Below are positions 1-8,044 of a DNA stretch of 64,000 nucleotides, in pieces. The notes beneath the pieces are model-generated. The model had not been told where the DNA came from, made no database searches, and was given only the letters and a program-made list of their open reading frames with translations. The stretch spans positions 1 through 64,000 of the forward strand of contig NZ_VOIQ01000009.1 of assembly GCF_010470675.1 (NCBI RefSeq), in the 5' to 3' direction. Each line of letters begins with the position of its first letter. Position 1 is the first letter of the stretch. A program made the translations under genes and the position numbers. This DNA is from Desulfovibrio sp. JC010. GTDB taxonomy: Bacteria; Desulfobacterota; Desulfovibrionia; Desulfovibrionales; Desulfovibrionaceae.

Positions 1-1
1 C

Positions 2-109
2 GCTGGCAAAGCTCATAAAGTTGCGATGGTCGCATCAATGAGAAAGTTACTTGGCATTTTGAATGCCCTAATTGCTAACGACCAATATTGGTCTGAGCAG
101 CCTGCGTAG
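2..109 (+). CDS. IS110-family transposase, C-terminal end (partial)
   Basis: An open frame enters from the left edge and gives 35 codons before TAG at 107-109. It contains HKVAMVASMRKLLGILNALI. The pattern HKVA-x-VA-x-MRKLL-x-x-LNA is typical of the end of the Transposase_20 half of IS110-family (DEDD) recombinases, which use a bridge RNA to choose targets. Only the tail is present, so catalytic residues cannot be checked. Only about 20 bases separate the stop from a palindromic repeat. The right end of the element must therefore be very short, as in the IS110 subgroup with the bridge RNA on the left side. The rest of the element lies outside the window. Confidence 0.8.
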   Translation, partial: AGKAHKVAMVASMRKLLGILNALIANDQYWSEQPA

Positions 110-128
110 CTTGACTTTTGCCACCGTT

Positions 129-212
129 GCTCCGGCGGCTCTCCGAGGTCCAGAGAAACTTTTTGAAAAAAGTTTCTCTGGACTCTTCAAAAACTTTCAT
201 CAGGGCTTCGCC
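129..212. repeat. palindromic intergenic repeat, family B copy 1
   Basis: This copy has CTCCGGCGGC at the left, a long hairpin (arms CCAGAGAAACTT and AAGTTTCTCTGG), then CTTCAAAAACTTTCATCAGGGCTTCGCC. The same layout occurs at 32086-32157, 48030-48099 and, inverted, at 48147-48232. Its left edge differs from the other copies (GTTGCTCCGG instead of GCCTCCGG) and touches the transposase remnant. Confidence 0.8.
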
Positions 213-220
213 ATTTTTAA

Positions 221-336
221 TTCGAAGAACGCAATAACGCGCTACTTGCGAAGCATAATAAAAGATTTTGAAGGGATGGGGTCTGGGGAAGGGAAACTTT
301 TGCAAAAGTTTCCCTTCCCCAGCCGCCGGAGGCATT
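221..336. repeat. palindromic intergenic repeat, family A copy 1
   Basis: The copy starts TTCGAAGAACGC and continues GCGCTACTTGCGAAGCATAATAAAAG. Next comes a GC-rich hairpin with arms GGGGAAGGGAAAC and GTTTCCCTTCCCC, and it closes with GCCGCCGGAGGCATT. A second copy with the same layout lies at 33233-33350. It covers the 3' end of the potassium-channel gene and probably acts as that gene's terminator. Confidence 0.8.
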
Positions 337-1405
337 ACAAAATTTCGCTGATAGCAGAAAGGTCGGAGATTTTGCCGACTGTGAGCAGGGTATCACCTGC
401 TTCGATGACTTCTTTTGGACCGGGGTTAAAAACCATTTCGCCGTTGCCTTTCCGGATGGCGATAATGATCAGGTTAAACCGGGGACGAATCTTGGATTCG
501 ATCAGATCCAGCCCGACCAGCTCGGAAGAATCGCTAACGAAAAGCTCTTCCATTTGCAAATCAATTTCGCTGCGCATGGTAATATCCATGAAACTGGTCA
601 CAGTAGGCCGCAGTACAGATTGGGCCATGCTTACGCCACCGATTGTATGCGGCAGTACCACCCGGTCCGCCCCGGCAAATTCGAGCCGTGAAATACTGGT
701 CGTGTTATTGCCGCGGGCAACAATATTCACGTTTATATTGGACTGACGGGCAATCAGGGTCACGTAGACGTTGGCAGCCTCATCGGACATAGCGGCAATC
801 AGCGTACCGGCATTGGACAACCCGGCCATGCTGAGAATTTCATCATTGGTGGCATCACCTTCAATGCAGGCGATCCCGGCTGCTTCCATCTGGGATACAA
901 GCTCAGGATTATTCTCGATAACAACAATATCCAAACCTTCATCCAGAACTTCTTTGGTCACAATTTGACCGATACGTCCATATCCGCAGACAATTATGTG
1001 CCCTTTCAATTTACCGATTGTATTCTGCATTCTGCGTCTCCCTAGAATTGCCTGCAACCGCCCTTCCACCAGCAGTTGGGAAAAAGCACCGATCAAATAT
1101 GCAAAACCACCCACACCACCGAGAATAAGAATGGATGTAAACAGCCTGCCCTGATCGGACAGAGGCAGCACTTCCATAAAACCTACAGTGGAAAGAGTGA
1201 TAACAACCATGTAAAAGCTGTTCAGTAAACTCCAACCCTCCAGCCACATGTAACCGATAATACCGCCGATGAAAACAAGAGTCATGTAAATGAAACCGGC
1301 GATTAAACCCCAGAACATTCCGAACTCCCGTCTCAAACGAAGCAGCTTTACGAATATGGATTTGGATTTCATTCCTGACAGCCCAGGTTGATTGTTAAAC
1401 GACAC
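335..1405 (-). CDS. TrkA-type potassium channel protein
   Basis: A 356-residue protein with two transmembrane helices around a pore loop (residues about 30-110), then a TrkA-N/RCK nucleotide-binding domain (IIVCGYGRIGQIV, GxGxxG Rossmann loop, acidic VIEN) and a C-terminal TrkA-C domain. This is the MthK/Kch-like layout of ligand-gated K+ channels in the inner membrane. The selectivity filter reads STVGFMEV, where the usual motif is TVGYG or TVGFG, so the second glycine is Met. The assumed start is GTG at 1405, two bases after the uvrB stop, which suggests co-transcription with uvrB. An ATG lies 11 codons further in but its spacing to a ribosome site is poor. Confidence 0.85.
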   Translation of the reverse strand: MSFNNQPGLSGMKSKSIFVKLLRLRREFGMFWGLIAGFIYMTLVFIGGIIGYMWLEGWSLLNSFYMVVITLSTVGFMEVLPLSDQGRLFTSILILGGVGGFAYLIGAFSQLLVEGRLQAILGRRRMQNTIGKLKGHIIVCGYGRIGQIVTKEVLDEGLDIVVIENNPELVSQMEAAGIACIEGDATNDEILSMAGLSNAGTLIAAMSDEAANVYVTLIARQSNINVNIVARGNNTTSISRLEFAGADRVVLPHTIGGVSMAQSVLRPTVTSFMDITMRSEIDLQMEELFVSDSSELVGLDLIESKIRPRFNLIIIAIRKGNGEMVFNPGPKEVIEAGDTLLTVGKISDLSAISEIL

Positions 1406-1407
1406 TG

Positions 1408-3414
1408 TTATCCGAGACTAAGAATCTTCTCCCGCAAGCTCTGAATGCGGTCACGCAGTTCGGCAGCCTTTTCAAATTCAAGTTCTGCCGCGTACTTGCG
1501 CATATCTTTTTCAAGCTTACGAACTTCTTTTTCCATTTTTGCGGGATCAAGTCCATACTCGGCCACATCTTCAGCCGCAATCTTGACCTCACCGCCCGAC
1601 CAGTTATCAGAGTACAATGTTCCCAGCATATTATCCAGTGATTTAGCAATGGTCCGTGGAACAATGCCGTGAGTCTCGTTGTACTCCATCTGTTTGGCAC
1701 GACGGCGGCTGGTTTCGTCCATGGCAGTGCGCATGGATCGGGTCACGTTGTCGGCGTACAGAATGACCCGCCCTTCGGAGTTTCGGGCCGCGCGTCCAAA
1801 GGTCTGGATCAGGGAACGGGTGGAACGCAAAAAGCCTTCCTTGTCCGCATCAAGAATGGCCACAAGGGAGACTTCCGGAATATCGAGACCTTCGCGCAGC
1901 AGGTTGATACCTACCAGCGCAACGAATTCCCCGGCCCGTAAAGACTGGATGATCGCCATTCGTTCCATGGTATCAATGTCGGAGTGCAGATACTTGGCTT
2001 CCACACCCATCTGATTAAAATAGTCGGTCAGGTCTTCGGCCATGCGCTTGGTCAGGGTGGTGATCAGCACCCGCTCGCCGCGCTTCTCGCGTTCCTTGCA
2101 TTCGGCCAGCAGATCATCCATCTGCCCTTTGACCGGACGAACTTCGATTTCGGGATCAAGCAACCCGGTGGGACGGATGATCTGCTCCACTACAAGACCT
2201 TGCGCTCGCTCCATCTCCCATGGCCCCGGAGTTGCGGAAACATAGACGGTCTGCCCGATTTTGTCGAGAAACTCCTCAAAACATAACGGTCGGTTATCAA
2301 GCGCGGAAGGCAGCCTGAATCCGAAATTGACCAAAGTGGTTTTGCGCGAACGGTCACCGTTGTACATGGCTCCCACCTGCGGCACGGCAATATGGGATTC
2401 ATCCATAAAGAGCAGAAAATCGTCCGGAAAATAATGAATCAGAGTTGCCGGAGGATCGCCTTCCTTGCGCCCATCCAGATGGCGGGAGTAGTTCTCAATG
2501 CCGTTGCAGTAACCAATCTCTTCGATCATCTCCAGATCATACATGGTGCGCTGCTCAATGCGCTGGGCCTCGATGAGCTTGTTGTCATTCTTATAGCTTA
2601 TCAGGGTATCGGTGAGTTCATTGCGGATGTCTTCCCGCGCGCGTTCAAGGTTATCCTGATCCGAAACAAAGTGACTGGCCGGATAGATAACGGTCTTGCG
2701 CCTGCGTCCGGTGACTTCCCCGGTCAAAGGGTCGGTTTCAAGGATGGAGTCGATCTCATCACCGAAAAATTCAATGCGCAAAGCCTGCTCGCGGGCATAG
2801 GCCGGGATGATTTCGATGACATCTCCGCGCACCCGAAAAGTTCCGCGATGGAAGTCGTAATCGTTGCGCTCGTACTGCACTTCCACCAGCTTATCCATGA
2901 GTGCTTCCATAGAAAGCTCCTGCCCTTCTTCCACCGGGATGATCATCTTGGCGTAGAATTCCGGTGAACCGAGACCGTAAATACAGGAAACGGAAGCCAC
3001 AATGAGCACATCACGCCGGGTCAGCAGGGCGTGGGTGGCGGAGTGGCGCAGTTTATCAATGTCATCATTAATGGACGAATCTTTTTCAATGTAGGTATCG
3101 GAATGCGGCAGGTAGGCTTCCGGCTGGTAGTAATCGTAATAACTGACGAAATACTCCACAGCGTTATTAGGAAACAGGGCCTTGAATTCATTGAAAAGCT
3201 GGGCGGCAAGAGTCTTGTTGGGTGCCATGACCAGTGTCGGGCGGTTCAGCTCTTTGACCACATTGGCCATGGCAAATGTTTTACCAGTACCGGTAGCTCC
3301 AAGCAGAATCTGGTCCTGCACACCGTGCCTGATATTTTCAACCAGTTGCTTCACCGCTTCGGGCTGGTCGCCCTTAAGAGTATAATCACTGACAAGCTCA
3401 AAATTGTTCGCCAT
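1408..3414 (-). CDS. uvrB: UvrABC excinuclease subunit B
   Basis: A 668-residue protein, normal length for UvrB, the damage-verifying helicase of nucleotide excision repair that is loaded by UvrA and recruits UvrC. Walker A GATGTGKT lies near residue 40, followed by the beta-hairpin region [12 protein letters not shown], Walker B-like DESH near residue 340, helicase motifs [28 protein letters not shown] and QTFGRAARN, and a C-terminal UVR coiled-coil motif ([14 protein letters not shown]). The start ATG at 3414 faces the unknown gene at 3515, so roughly 100 bases hold divergent promoters. The K+ channel gene follows after two bases. Confidence 0.97.
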   Translation of the reverse strand: MANNFELVSDYTLKGDQPEAVKQLVENIRHGVQDQILLGATGTGKTFAMANVVKELNRPTLVMAPNKTLAAQLFNEFKALFPNNAVEYFVSYYDYYQPEAYLPHSDTYIEKDSSINDDIDKLRHSATHALLTRRDVLIVASVSCIYGLGSPEFYAKMIIPVEEGQELSMEALMDKLVEVQYERNDYDFHRGTFRVRGDVIEIIPAYAREQALRIEFFGDEIDSILETDPLTGEVTGRRRKTVIYPASHFVSDQDNLERAREDIRNELTDTLISYKNDNKLIEAQRIEQRTMYDLEMIEEIGYCNGIENYSRHLDGRKEGDPPATLIHYFPDDFLLFMDESHIAVPQVGAMYNGDRSRKTTLVNFGFRLPSALDNRPLCFEEFLDKIGQTVYVSATPGPWEMERAQGLVVEQIIRPTGLLDPEIEVRPVKGQMDDLLAECKEREKRGERVLITTLTKRMAEDLTDYFNQMGVEAKYLHSDIDTMERMAIIQSLRAGEFVALVGINLLREGLDIPEVSLVAILDADKEGFLRSTRSLIQTFGRAARNSEGRVILYADNVTRSMRTAMDETSRRRAKQMEYNETHGIVPRTIAKSLDNMLGTLYSDNWSGGEVKIAAEDVAEYGLDPAKMEKEVRKLEKDMRKYAAELEFEKAAELRDRIQSLREKILSLG

Positions 3415-3514
3415 TATGGTAGGTTCCCGACTTGTGCTGTTATATTAAAATAGTTATGTAGAATTGATTAACAAGCTGACAAGCTCATTAAAACATTCAT
3501 TTTGCGAGGTAGCA

Positions 3515-4012
3515 ATGATTCCTATAATCCAGATTGAAAACGGAGAAATCCCCAGCCCCCGCGGTTACGCTGTATCCATGGTCATCAAAAGCTTCAAAGG
3601 TCGCCGTGATGTAGAAGTACATCTTTTCCGCCCTGAATGGGACGAAGCCGACGCGGCTGAAATCAAATGGGACGGCCTGTTCGGAGCACCCGCAGCACTC
3701 GATGCCGTTCCCAATGAAGAAAAAGACCGCAAAATCGTGCTGGAATCCTTCACCATGGAAGAACGCGATCAGGTAGTTGATTACCTCAAGGAACATTACT
3801 CCTCAAGGCTGGAATCCATCTTCTCCACCCCCATGGAATTTCCCGTACCCGCAGGTCTGCCGCCCCTTTCCTCCATCACCGAGGGCAAAGACATCGGGCT
3901 GATCAAGTTCGAAAAAGTACCCCACTTCGACCTGCCCTTCGCCCTGCGCGGCCTCTATAACCTCGGCGCGCACCGTCCGCTGGTTGAGACACGTGAGGGG
4001 GATGATAATTAG
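3515..4012 (+). CDS. conserved protein of unknown function
   Basis: A soluble protein of 165 residues starting MIPIIQIENGEIPSPRGYAV, with no signal peptide, membrane segment or motif that I recognise. It is rich in acidic residues and prolines, and the C-terminus ends REGDDN. The ATG at 3515 has GAGGT seven bases upstream. An upstream in-frame TTG at 3464 is less likely because it has no ribosome site. The gene is divergent from uvrB and converges, across the hicAB cassette, on aat. Codon use resembles that of the neighbouring core genes, so it looks resident and not recently acquired. Confidence 0.75.
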   Translation: MIPIIQIENGEIPSPRGYAVSMVIKSFKGRRDVEVHLFRPEWDEADAAEIKWDGLFGAPAALDAVPNEEKDRKIVLESFTMEERDQVVDYLKEHYSSRLESIFSTPMEFPVPAGLPPLSSITEGKDIGLIKFEKVPHFDLPFALRGLYNLGAHRPLVETREGDDN

Positions 4013-4014
4013 GA

Positions 4015-4063
4015 ATGCATCCGGCGGTCCTTCAGGGACCAAAAAAACTTTTAATAGTTTTGA
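4015..4063. repeat. degenerate short copy of the family B palindrome
   Basis: ATGCATCCGGCGGTCC-TTCAG-GGACC followed by AAAAAAACTTTTAATAG keeps the end motif (TCCGGCGG) and the AAAACTTTTA tail of family B around a much shorter hairpin (GGTCC/GGACC, 4026-4040). It lies directly after the stop of the gene at 3515. Confidence 0.5.
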
Positions 4064-4101
4064 CTCTGTAATAGCGCATCAATATTTTATCCAAATTTAA
4101 A

Positions 4102-4130
4102 AGCGGAGGATTCATCCCGAATCCTCCGCT
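4102..4130 (+). terminator. terminator, left copy flanking hicAB
   Basis: Perfect 12-bp stem AGCGGAGGATTC / GAATCCTCCGCT with a five-base loop, followed by TTTACTTTTTG. It ends the plus-strand gene at 3515. An almost identical hairpin lies at 4808-4835. Confidence 0.85.
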
Positions 4131-4154
4131 TTACTTTTTGCAAACAAAACCATC

Positions 4155-4188
4155 TTGACATAATACCACAAAGTAATACCATACTCTT
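4155..4188 (+). promoter_or_regulatory. promoter of hicAB, probably giving a leaderless mRNA
   Basis: A consensus -35 TTGACA (4155-4160), then 16 bases and a -10 TACCAT (4177-4182). The expected start of transcription falls at the ATG (4189). No Shine-Dalgarno sequence precedes hicA. The repeated AATACCA units (4162 and 4175) could be operator half-sites for HicB. The -10 box is weak, so this is a sequence-based guess. Confidence 0.55.
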
Positions 4189-4443
4189 ATGAACAAGAAG
4201 CAACGCAAAACACTTGAAGCTGTCTTTAAAAACCCGATCAGTCCGTCGATTACTTGGACAGACATTGAGGCGTTGCTGGTCGCACTTGGTGCAACCAAAT
4301 CTGAAGGAAGAGGATCACGAGTTCGTATTAAACTAAACGGCGTAAGGGCAATCTTCCATAGACCACACCCGGAACCAACTACAGACAAAGGTGCGGTAAA
4401 ATCTGTTCGCCGCTTTCTTGAAGCGGCAGGAGTAAAGCCATGA
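4189..4443 (+). CDS. hicA: HicA-family mRNA interferase toxin
   Basis: A protein of 84 residues belonging to the HicA subgroup that starts MNKKQRKTLEAVF and ends DKGAVKSVRRFLEAAGVKP. HicA toxins have a double-stranded-RNA-binding fold and cut mRNA. The usual active-site GSHH motif is replaced here by GRGSRVRI. The histidines of IFHRPHP downstream may take the catalytic role in this subgroup; that last point is an inference. Toxin comes first and overlaps the antitoxin by four bases (ATGA). The pair sits between two copies of one terminator hairpin. Confidence 0.85.
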   Translation: MNKKQRKTLEAVFKNPISPSITWTDIEALLVALGATKSEGRGSRVRIKLNGVRAIFHRPHPEPTTDKGAVKSVRRFLEAAGVKP

Positions 4444-4778
4444 ACACAATTCAGTACAAAGGCTATCTGGGGAAATTCGACTACGATCCCGAAGCTGACA
4501 TTTTTCACGGCGAGGTTATCAACCTCAAAGATGTAATCACCTTCCAAGGCCGTTCCATAGACGAACTGAAAACAGCTCTGGCTGAATCCGTTGAAGACTA
4601 CCTTGATTTCTGCCGTGAAGAAGACGAAGAACCGGAAAAACCATATTCCGGTAAAATTCATTTACGCTTAAAACCAGAACTCCACAGAGAAGCCGCGTCA
4701 GCCGCAGCTATCTCCGGCAAAAGCCTTAATGCATGGATTTCAGATACATTGACCGAACGAGTAAAAGAAATTCGGTAA
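4440..4778 (+). CDS. hicB: HicB-family antitoxin
   Basis: A 112-residue antitoxin. The N-terminal half is the HicB RNase-H-like fold (YKGYLGKFDYDPEADIFHGEV, then ITFQGRSIDELKTALAESVEDYL). The C-terminus is a ribbon-helix-helix DNA-binding domain (GKIHLRLKPELHREA through SGKSLNAWISDTL). HicB binds and blocks HicA and normally represses the operon. Its start overlaps the hicA stop, indicating translational coupling. Confidence 0.9.
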   Translation: MNTIQYKGYLGKFDYDPEADIFHGEVINLKDVITFQGRSIDELKTALAESVEDYLDFCREEDEEPEKPYSGKIHLRLKPELHREAASAAAISGKSLNAWISDTLTERVKEIR

Positions 4779-4807
4779 GACGCAAAAGATTCCAGAACCA
4801 ATGAAAA

Positions 4808-4835
4808 AGCGGAGGATTCACCTGAATCCTCCGCT
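4808..4835. terminator. bidirectional terminator, right copy flanking hicAB
   Basis: 13-bp stem AGCGGAGGATTCA / TGAATCCTCCGCT with a two-base loop. It has a T-rich tail on the plus strand (TTTATCATTTC) and TTTTTC on the minus strand. It serves hicB on the plus strand and aat on the minus strand and is nearly identical to the hairpin at 4102-4130. Confidence 0.85.
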
Positions 4836-4844
4836 TTATCATTT

Positions 4845-5567
4845 CTAGCTCAAAATTTCCGTTATCAGATCATACTCCCCTTCCATGAATTCCCATCGTC
4901 CGCGCAGGGCAGGGAATTCAAGCGCCTCATCGAGCTTTTCCAGAAAGTGATCCCGGCTGACCTCTTCGGCCCCAAGGGATTTGAGATGGTCTGTGGGCTG
5001 CTGGCAATCAATGAAATGAAATTCGCGGTTCTGCAGCCAGTGTACGAGATAGGAAAATCCGACCTTTGAGGCATCCGGCTCAAGGAAAAACATGGACTCC
5101 CCGGAAAAGACCTTACCCAGTGAAATTCCATAAAGCCCTCCGGCAAGATTGCCGTGGCTGTTCCAGACTTCCACGCTGTGCGCGAAACCGAGCTTGTGCA
5201 GCTTCACGTATGCATCGATCATTTCGGGCAGAATCCACGTGCCGGCCTGACCGGGGCGGAATTTGCGGGCACAATTGGAGATCACGGCCTCGAACGCATG
5301 GTCGAGGGTGACCGTATATTCCCTTTTCCTGACCTTGCGCCGGACCCGGCGGGAAACATGCAGCTTGTCGAAATTAAGTATCAGGCGCGGATCAAGAGAC
5401 CACCACAGAATGGGCGAACGCTCATCATACCACGGGAAAATACCCGAGGCATAAGCTGATAACAGCCGTTCCGGGCTTAAGTCTCCACCGACCGCCAGCA
5501 GACCGTCCGGTTCCGCCTCATCCGGGTGGGGAAAAATGGGGTCTTCAATCAATCTGTAAACAACCAT
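4845..5567 (-). CDS. aat: leucyl/phenylalanyl-tRNA--protein transferase
   Basis: A 240-residue protein, the normal size of Aat. This enzyme moves Leu or Phe from aminoacyl-tRNA to proteins with an N-terminal Arg or Lys, marking them for ClpS/ClpAP. Family motifs visible are FPHPDEAEPDGLLAVGGDLS near the N-terminus, YASGIFPW, ILWWSLDPR, then GTWI, and GGLYGISLGKVFSGESMF with FIDCQQPTDHL. clpA and clpS follow upstream on the same strand, so the recognition and degradation steps of the N-degron pathway are encoded side by side. A terminator lies between aat and clpA, so aat probably has its own promoter in 5568-5670. Confidence 0.96.
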   Translation of the reverse strand: MVVYRLIEDPIFPHPDEAEPDGLLAVGGDLSPERLLSAYASGIFPWYDERSPILWWSLDPRLILNFDKLHVSRRVRRKVRKREYTVTLDHAFEAVISNCARKFRPGQAGTWILPEMIDAYVKLHKLGFAHSVEVWNSHGNLAGGLYGISLGKVFSGESMFFLEPDASKVGFSYLVHWLQNREFHFIDCQQPTDHLKSLGAEEVSRDHFLEKLDEALEFPALRGRWEFMEGEYDLITEILS

Positions 5568-5673
5568 AATAATCCTTTGGTTTTCCGCCTATACTTTATA
5601 ATAACTGATTATTATGATTTGGCAATAGAGTTTAGATTATTATATTGGAAGGCAATTTTACTAATCAGCAAAA

Positions 5674-5705
5674 AAAGGGAAGCTCCCAACGGAAGCCTCC
5701 CCTTT
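5674..5705 (-). terminator. terminator of clpS-clpA
   Basis: On the minus strand AAAGGGGAGGCTTCC pairs with GGGAGCTTCCCTTT (one bulge and G-U pairs) around GTT, followed by a run of seven T. It lies about 30 bases after the clpA stop. Confidence 0.8.
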
Positions 5706-5736
5706 GAATTTAATTTATGAATTAAGCAACTATCGG

Positions 5737-8043
5737 CTACTTGCCGACAGGCTTAAACTTGAAGCTGAGCTTCTCATCCTCGCCCTTGCCCTTGGTGGAA
5801 ACCTGTACGGTTCCGCCCTTGACCAGCTTGCCGAAGAGAATCTCGTCAGCAATTTCATCCTTGATGGAAGTCTGGATCAGGCGGGCCATGGGCCTTGCGC
5901 CATAGGCCGGATCATGGCCCTGCTCAGCCAGCCAGCGGCGTGACTTCTTGTTGACCTCGATGGTCACGCGGTTGTCGAGCAGCTGTCCGTTGAGTTCCTT
6001 GATGAACTTGTCAACGATGAGCTCCATGACATCAATCTGCAGGGAGTTGAACGGTACAATGCTGTCCAGCCTGTTGCGGAATTCAGGGCTGAAAATCTTT
6101 TCAACCGCCTTGAGTCCGCGCCCCTTGTCTTCGCCGCCCTTCACGCTGGCACCGAAACCGATTCCGCCCTTGGCCATTTCACGCGCTCCGGCATTGGAGG
6201 TCATGAGCAGGACAACGTGCCTGAAATCAGCCTTACGACCGTTGTTGTCGGTCAGAGTGGCGTAGTCCATTACCTGCAGCAGGATGTTGAATACATCCGG
6301 GTGGGCCTTTTCGATCTCGTCGAAAAGAATTACGCAATGCGGGTTCTTGCGCACGCCTTCGGTGAGCAGTCCGCCCTGATCAAATCCCACATAGCCCGGA
6401 GGAGCACCGATGAGGCGGGCCACCGCATGCTTCTCCATGTACTCACTCATGTCAAAACGCATGAAGTGTACACCCATGGTGGAAGCCAGCTGGCGGGCAA
6501 GTTCAGTCTTACCTACTCCGGTAGGTCCGGTAAGCAGGAAAGACCCGGTGGGCCTGCCGACCTGCTTCATGCCTGCACGGGAACGGAGGATGGCCTTGGT
6601 GATCAGGTCCACTGCCTCGTCCTGCCCGAAGACAACACCCTTCAGGTTCACATCCAATTCCTGCAAGCGGGAACGGTCGGACATGGTGATGCGGCGTGTG
6701 GGGATGCGGGCCATCTTGGAGATAACCTTTTCCACATCAGCAACCACAATGCGGTTGTCCTTGCGCTTGCGCTGGCTGAGATTATAGAACGCCCCGGCTT
6801 CATCAATGACGTCGATGGCCTTGTCCGGCAGGAAACGTTCATTGATATGCCTTGCGGAAAGCTCCGAAGCGGCCTTGATTGCCGAGGGAGCGTAATTCAC
6901 ATTGTGATGCTCTTCGTAATATGGCTTGAGCCCCTTGAGGATTTCTATGGTTTCTTCCACAGAAGGTTCGCCGATATCGATCTTCTGGAACCTGCGGGAA
7001 AGCGCACGGTCCTTTTCAAAATGGTTCTTGTATTCCTCGTAGGTGGTGGCCCCGATACAGCGGATTTCACCGGACCCGAGGAACGGCTTAAGAATATTGG
7101 ACGCATCCATTGAACCGCCACTGACCGCACCGGCCCCGACGATGGTATGGATTTCATCCACAAAGAGGATAGCCCCTTCCTTATTCTTGAGCTGGGCCAG
7201 CACTCCCTTGAGACGGGATTCAAAATCACCGCGATACTTGGTTCCGGCCAGCAATGCCCCCATATCAAGAGCATACACATCGGTATTTTCAAAGGAAGCA
7301 GGAATGTTTCCCTTGGCAATGGCAAGAGCCAGACCTTCGGCCATGGCGGTCTTACCCACACCGGGATCACCTACAAAAATGGGGTTGTTCTTGCGCCTGC
7401 GGGAAAGAACCTGCAGGGTACGCTCAACCTCGCTATCACGCCCGATGAGCGGGTCAATCTTGCCGTCCCGCGCACGCTCGGTGAGGTTGGTGGTAAATTC
7501 TTCCAGCGGAGATTCCTTGTCCTTGCCTCCGGCAGGCTTGCCTTCAGGGGAAGCTCCGCCGTCACCGGTCCGGGGATTGGGGCTTATATCCAGCCCTTCG
7601 GCCCAGTCACCGCTTTCGCTTATGGAGTGTGAAATATATTCAAGGATATCGAGGCGCGAGATGTCGTGTGTCTTCAGGAAGTAGACTGCGTAGGAGTCCT
7701 CTTCCTCAAACATGGCGGCAATCACATCGCCGACCTCAACCACATCCTTCCCGGCGGCCTTCTTCTGCCAGATAGCACGCTGCAAAACGCGCCTTACTCC
7801 CAGAGTCTGGATAACTTCAGTATCCACTCCGGTGGGCAGGGGTTCGAGATTCTCATCAAAAAAACGTTCCAGCTGGCTGCGAAGCTTGGGAAGCTCAGCA
7901 CCGCACCCGGCGATGATGTCCGCTCCCAACTCCTCCTGAATAATCGCGTACAGCAGATGTTCAAGAGTGAGGAATTCGTGATTTCTGAGCCTGACTTCGT
8001 TAACCGCAGAAGTCAATGCCTGTTCCAATGTCTTACTGAGCAT
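5737..8043 (-). CDS. clpA: ATP-dependent Clp protease ATP-binding subunit ClpA
   Basis: A 768-residue class I AAA+ unfoldase. It has an N-terminal Clp repeat domain (LEQALTSAVNEVRLRNHEFLTLEHLL) that binds ClpS, then two ATPase modules. Walker A motifs are GDPGVGKTAMAEG (about residue 220) and GPTGVGKTELA (about 505), and Walker B motifs are ILFVDEIHTIVGAG and VILFDEIEKAHPD. There is no ClpB-type middle coiled coil, and the length fits ClpA. A linker of about 20 Gly/Lys/Glu residues separates the N-domain from D1. It lies one base after the clpS stop, the standard clpSA pair. ClpP is not in the window. Confidence 0.96.
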   Translation of the reverse strand: MLSKTLEQALTSAVNEVRLRNHEFLTLEHLLYAIIQEELGADIIAGCGAELPKLRSQLERFFDENLEPLPTGVDTEVIQTLGVRRVLQRAIWQKKAAGKDVVEVGDVIAAMFEEEDSYAVYFLKTHDISRLDILEYISHSISESGDWAEGLDISPNPRTGDGGASPEGKPAGGKDKESPLEEFTTNLTERARDGKIDPLIGRDSEVERTLQVLSRRRKNNPIFVGDPGVGKTAMAEGLALAIAKGNIPASFENTDVYALDMGALLAGTKYRGDFESRLKGVLAQLKNKEGAILFVDEIHTIVGAGAVSGGSMDASNILKPFLGSGEIRCIGATTYEEYKNHFEKDRALSRRFQKIDIGEPSVEETIEILKGLKPYYEEHHNVNYAPSAIKAASELSARHINERFLPDKAIDVIDEAGAFYNLSQRKRKDNRIVVADVEKVISKMARIPTRRITMSDRSRLQELDVNLKGVVFGQDEAVDLITKAILRSRAGMKQVGRPTGSFLLTGPTGVGKTELARQLASTMGVHFMRFDMSEYMEKHAVARLIGAPPGYVGFDQGGLLTEGVRKNPHCVILFDEIEKAHPDVFNILLQVMDYATLTDNNGRKADFRHVVLLMTSNAGAREMAKGGIGFGASVKGGEDKGRGLKAVEKIFSPEFRNRLDSIVPFNSLQIDVMELIVDKFIKELNGQLLDNRVTIEVNKKSRRWLAEQGHDPAYGARPMARLIQTSIKDEIADEILFGKLVKGGTVQVSTKGKGEDEKLSFKFKPVGK

Positions 8044-8044
8044 A

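Noticed and set aside
72-746. Open frame opposite the K+ channel gene and across the first repeats
   Set aside because: It is antisense to a gene with clear family motifs and runs through palindromic repeats. The composition and lack of any domain mark it as a shadow.
5568-5670. Sigma-54 promoter before aat
   Set aside because: A TGGCA sequence is present but the spacing to a GC element is wrong.
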